Positions 62,833 to 64,000 of a stretch of 64,000 nt of DNA are shown here, piece by piece (the first letter of the stretch is position 1; the number at the start of each line of letters is the position of its first letter). Origin of the DNA: Streptomyces sp. cg36 (lineage in GTDB: Bacteria > Actinomycetota > Actinomycetes > Streptomycetales > Streptomycetaceae); the NCBI RefSeq assembly GCF_041080675.1, contig NZ_CP163520.1, forward strand, positions 4,588,001-4,652,000, in the 5' to 3' direction. The notes beneath the pieces were generated by a model. It was not told the origin of the DNA, searched no databases, and worked only from the letters and a program-made list of their open reading frames with translations. A program made the translations under genes and the position numbers.

Positions 62833-63684
62833 TCAGCCGGCGCGGAGCATCAGCCCGATCCCCACCACCAGCACACCCGCCGCAGCGATCCGCGGCGCCC
62901 CGAACCGCTCCTTGAAGAACAGCGCCCCGATCGCCGCCCCCACGATGATGCTCGACTCGCGCAGCGCCGCCACCGGCGCCAGCGCCGCCCGGGTCTGGGC
63001 CCACAGGACCAGGCCGTAGGCGGTCATGGACAGGGCCGCCCCCAGCAGCCCGCGCGCCGCGTACGGGCGCAGCTGCGCCAAGAGCGCGCCCCGCCGCCGG
63101 TACAGCGCGTACGCCGGGATCAGCAGCCCCTCCAGGATCATCAGCCACGCGATGTAGCCGAGCGGCGTGCCGGAGGCGCGTACGCCCACCCCGTCCACGA
63201 CGGTGTACGCGGCGATCGAGAGCCCCGTCGCCAGCGCGGCGAGGAGCGCGGGCCAGTGCCCCCGCGCCCCCGATCCCCGGATGCCCCACAGCGCGACCCC
63301 GACCAGGCCCGCCGAGGCGACCGCCACGCCCGCCGCCTGCCAGGCGTTCAGGCTCTCGCCGACGAACACCACGGCCAGCACGGTCACCACCAGCGGCGCC
63401 GTGCCCCGCGCGATCGGATACATCTGGCCGAAGTCGCCGAGGCTGAACGACCGCATCAGCAGCGCCTGGTACGCGGTGTGGAGCGCCGCCGAGGCGAACA
63501 GATACGGCCAGGCGCCCGAGGCGGGCAGCGGCGCGAACACCGCGAGCACCGCCCCGATCGCCGTGGCCCCGCCGCCTATCAGGGTGAACGCGACCAGCTG
63601 GTCCTTGATCGTGTGCGCCATCGCGTTCCAGGACGCGTGGGTGACGGCGGCGAGCAGGACGGCCAGCGCGACTGCCAGGCTCAC
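62833..63684 (-). CDS. EamA/DMT-family transporter
   Basis: A 283-residue protein with about ten helices in two EamA repeats, of the drug/metabolite transporter superfamily. YPIARGTAPLVVTVLAVVF in the first repeat and APVAALRESSIIVGAAIGAL in the second correspond to the paired DMT signatures with a conserved Pro/Arg. GTG overlaps the YbaK stop (GTGA), so they are cotranscribed. Substrate unknown. Confidence 0.88.
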   Translation of the reverse strand: MSLAVALAVLLAAVTHASWNAMAHTIKDQLVAFTLIGGGATAIGAVLAVFAPLPASGAWPYLFASAALHTAYQALLMRSFSLGDFGQMYPIARGTAPLVVTVLAVVFVGESLNAWQAAGVAVASAGLVGVALWGIRGSGARGHWPALLAALATGLSIAAYTVVDGVGVRASGTPLGYIAWLMILEGLLIPAYALYRRRGALLAQLRPYAARGLLGAALSMTAYGLVLWAQTRAALAPVAALRESSIIVGAAIGALFFKERFGAPRIAAAGVLVVGIGLMLRAG

Positions 63685-64000
63685 GCGGTGCGCTCGCGCA
63701 CGTCGACCAGCGCCCCGCCCGCGTGCCCGATCAGCGTCTCGGGGTCGAGCGGGAAGACGGTGTGCGGGGTGCCGGCCGCCGCCCAGACCACGGGGTGGCC
63801 GAGGAGCGCGCGGTCGGCGAGGACGCGGGTGCGGTGGGTGTGGCCGAAGGGCGGGACGCCGCCGATCGCGTAACCGGTCGTCTCGCGCACGAGGTCGGCC
63901 CCGGCCCGCCGCACCTTCTCCGCGCCCAGTTCACGCCGTACGAGCTCCACGTCCACCCGCGACGAGCCGTCCATCAGGACGATCACCGGGACCCCGTCCG
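63681..64000 (-). CDS. YbaK/EbsC-type aminoacyl-tRNA deacylase, 5' truncated by window end
   Basis: The frame runs off the window end, so the N-terminus is missing. Visible are VIVLMDGSSRVD and GYAIGGVPPFGHTHRTRV, signatures of the YbaK/ProX deacylases that clear mischarged Cys- or Ala-tRNA(Pro), then HPVVWAAAGTPHTVFPLDPETL. It lies upstream of and overlaps the EamA gene by 4 nt. Confidence 0.88.
   Translation of the reverse strand, partial: DGVPVIVLMDGSSRVDVELVRRELGAEKVRRAGADLVRETTGYAIGGVPPFGHTHRTRVLADRALLGHPVVWAAAGTPHTVFPLDPETLIGHAGGALVDVRERTA

Overview
This is a 64 kb chromosomal window from a high-GC actinomycete, almost certainly a Streptomyces. The evidence is strong third-position G/C codon bias, GTG/TTG starts, an HrdD sigma factor, an SsgA-like protein, SepX/GlpR, a DUF6227-type protein and a tricorn protease. 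Gene content and order from hrdD to the SsgA-like gene match, from memory, the core region around hrdD in Streptomyces coelicolor. Names below come from motifs and remembered families; no database search was run.

Layout. 1-5.1 kb: the end of aroA translationally coupled to aroC, an acyl-CoA ligase, and a secreted M6 metalloprotease. 5.2-14 kb: regulator/transporter pairs (TetR-MFS, MarR-dioxygenase, WYL-MFS) around hrdD, which has a consensus SigR promoter. 14-18.6 kb: a minus-strand block with a DUF6227 protein, a lipoprotein L,D-transpeptidase, a P1-family peptidase and LtrA. 19.1-29.2 kb: an unusual anaerobic-metabolism island with a NarK nitrate/nitrite transporter, pyruvate formate-lyase and its radical-SAM activase, then a five-gene overlapping operon. 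That operon encodes a NarI-like membrane protein, a Nas/Nap-type molybdopterin oxidoreductase, a four-cluster ferredoxin, an internal-Tat Rieske protein and a small membrane protein. 29.2-39.2 kb: mscL, an SAF-domain protein, methylthioadenosine phosphorylase-like enzyme, an FmdB zinc ribbon, an MFS protein, a CPA1 antiporter, a penicillin-acylase-family hydrolase and 5-formyl-THF cyclo-ligase. 39.3-44.6 kb: galU-moeA(glp)-moaC-mog-rimJ-like-sepX, mixing cell-envelope precursor, molybdenum cofactor and division functions. 44.7-51.5 kb: tRNA-Ala(CGC), a decayed lipoprotein gene, a GNAT, xthA, and a MerR-controlled monooxygenase-hydrolase-SDR operon followed by a CsbD-like gene. 51.5-58.4 kb: tricorn protease, a TetR-MMPL efflux pair with two palindromic operators, and an SsgE-like gene. 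58.5-61.2 kb: a cbiMQO-type cobalt/nickel ECF transporter. 61.2-64 kb: a serine beta-lactamase-like hydrolase, an inverted/direct repeat cluster, an EamA permease and a partial YbaK protein.

How it works together. The most coherent biology is oxygen-limited metabolism. PFL would make acetyl-CoA and formate from pyruvate, NarK would exchange nitrate/nitrite, and a non-NarGHJI molybdoenzyme complex could reduce nitrate. The molybdenum cofactor genes lie 11 kb downstream. Two genes appear to need CTG start codons (CPA1 antiporter and RimJ-like). About ten genes share a TANNNT box 6-7 nt before the start codon, which suggests leaderless transcription.
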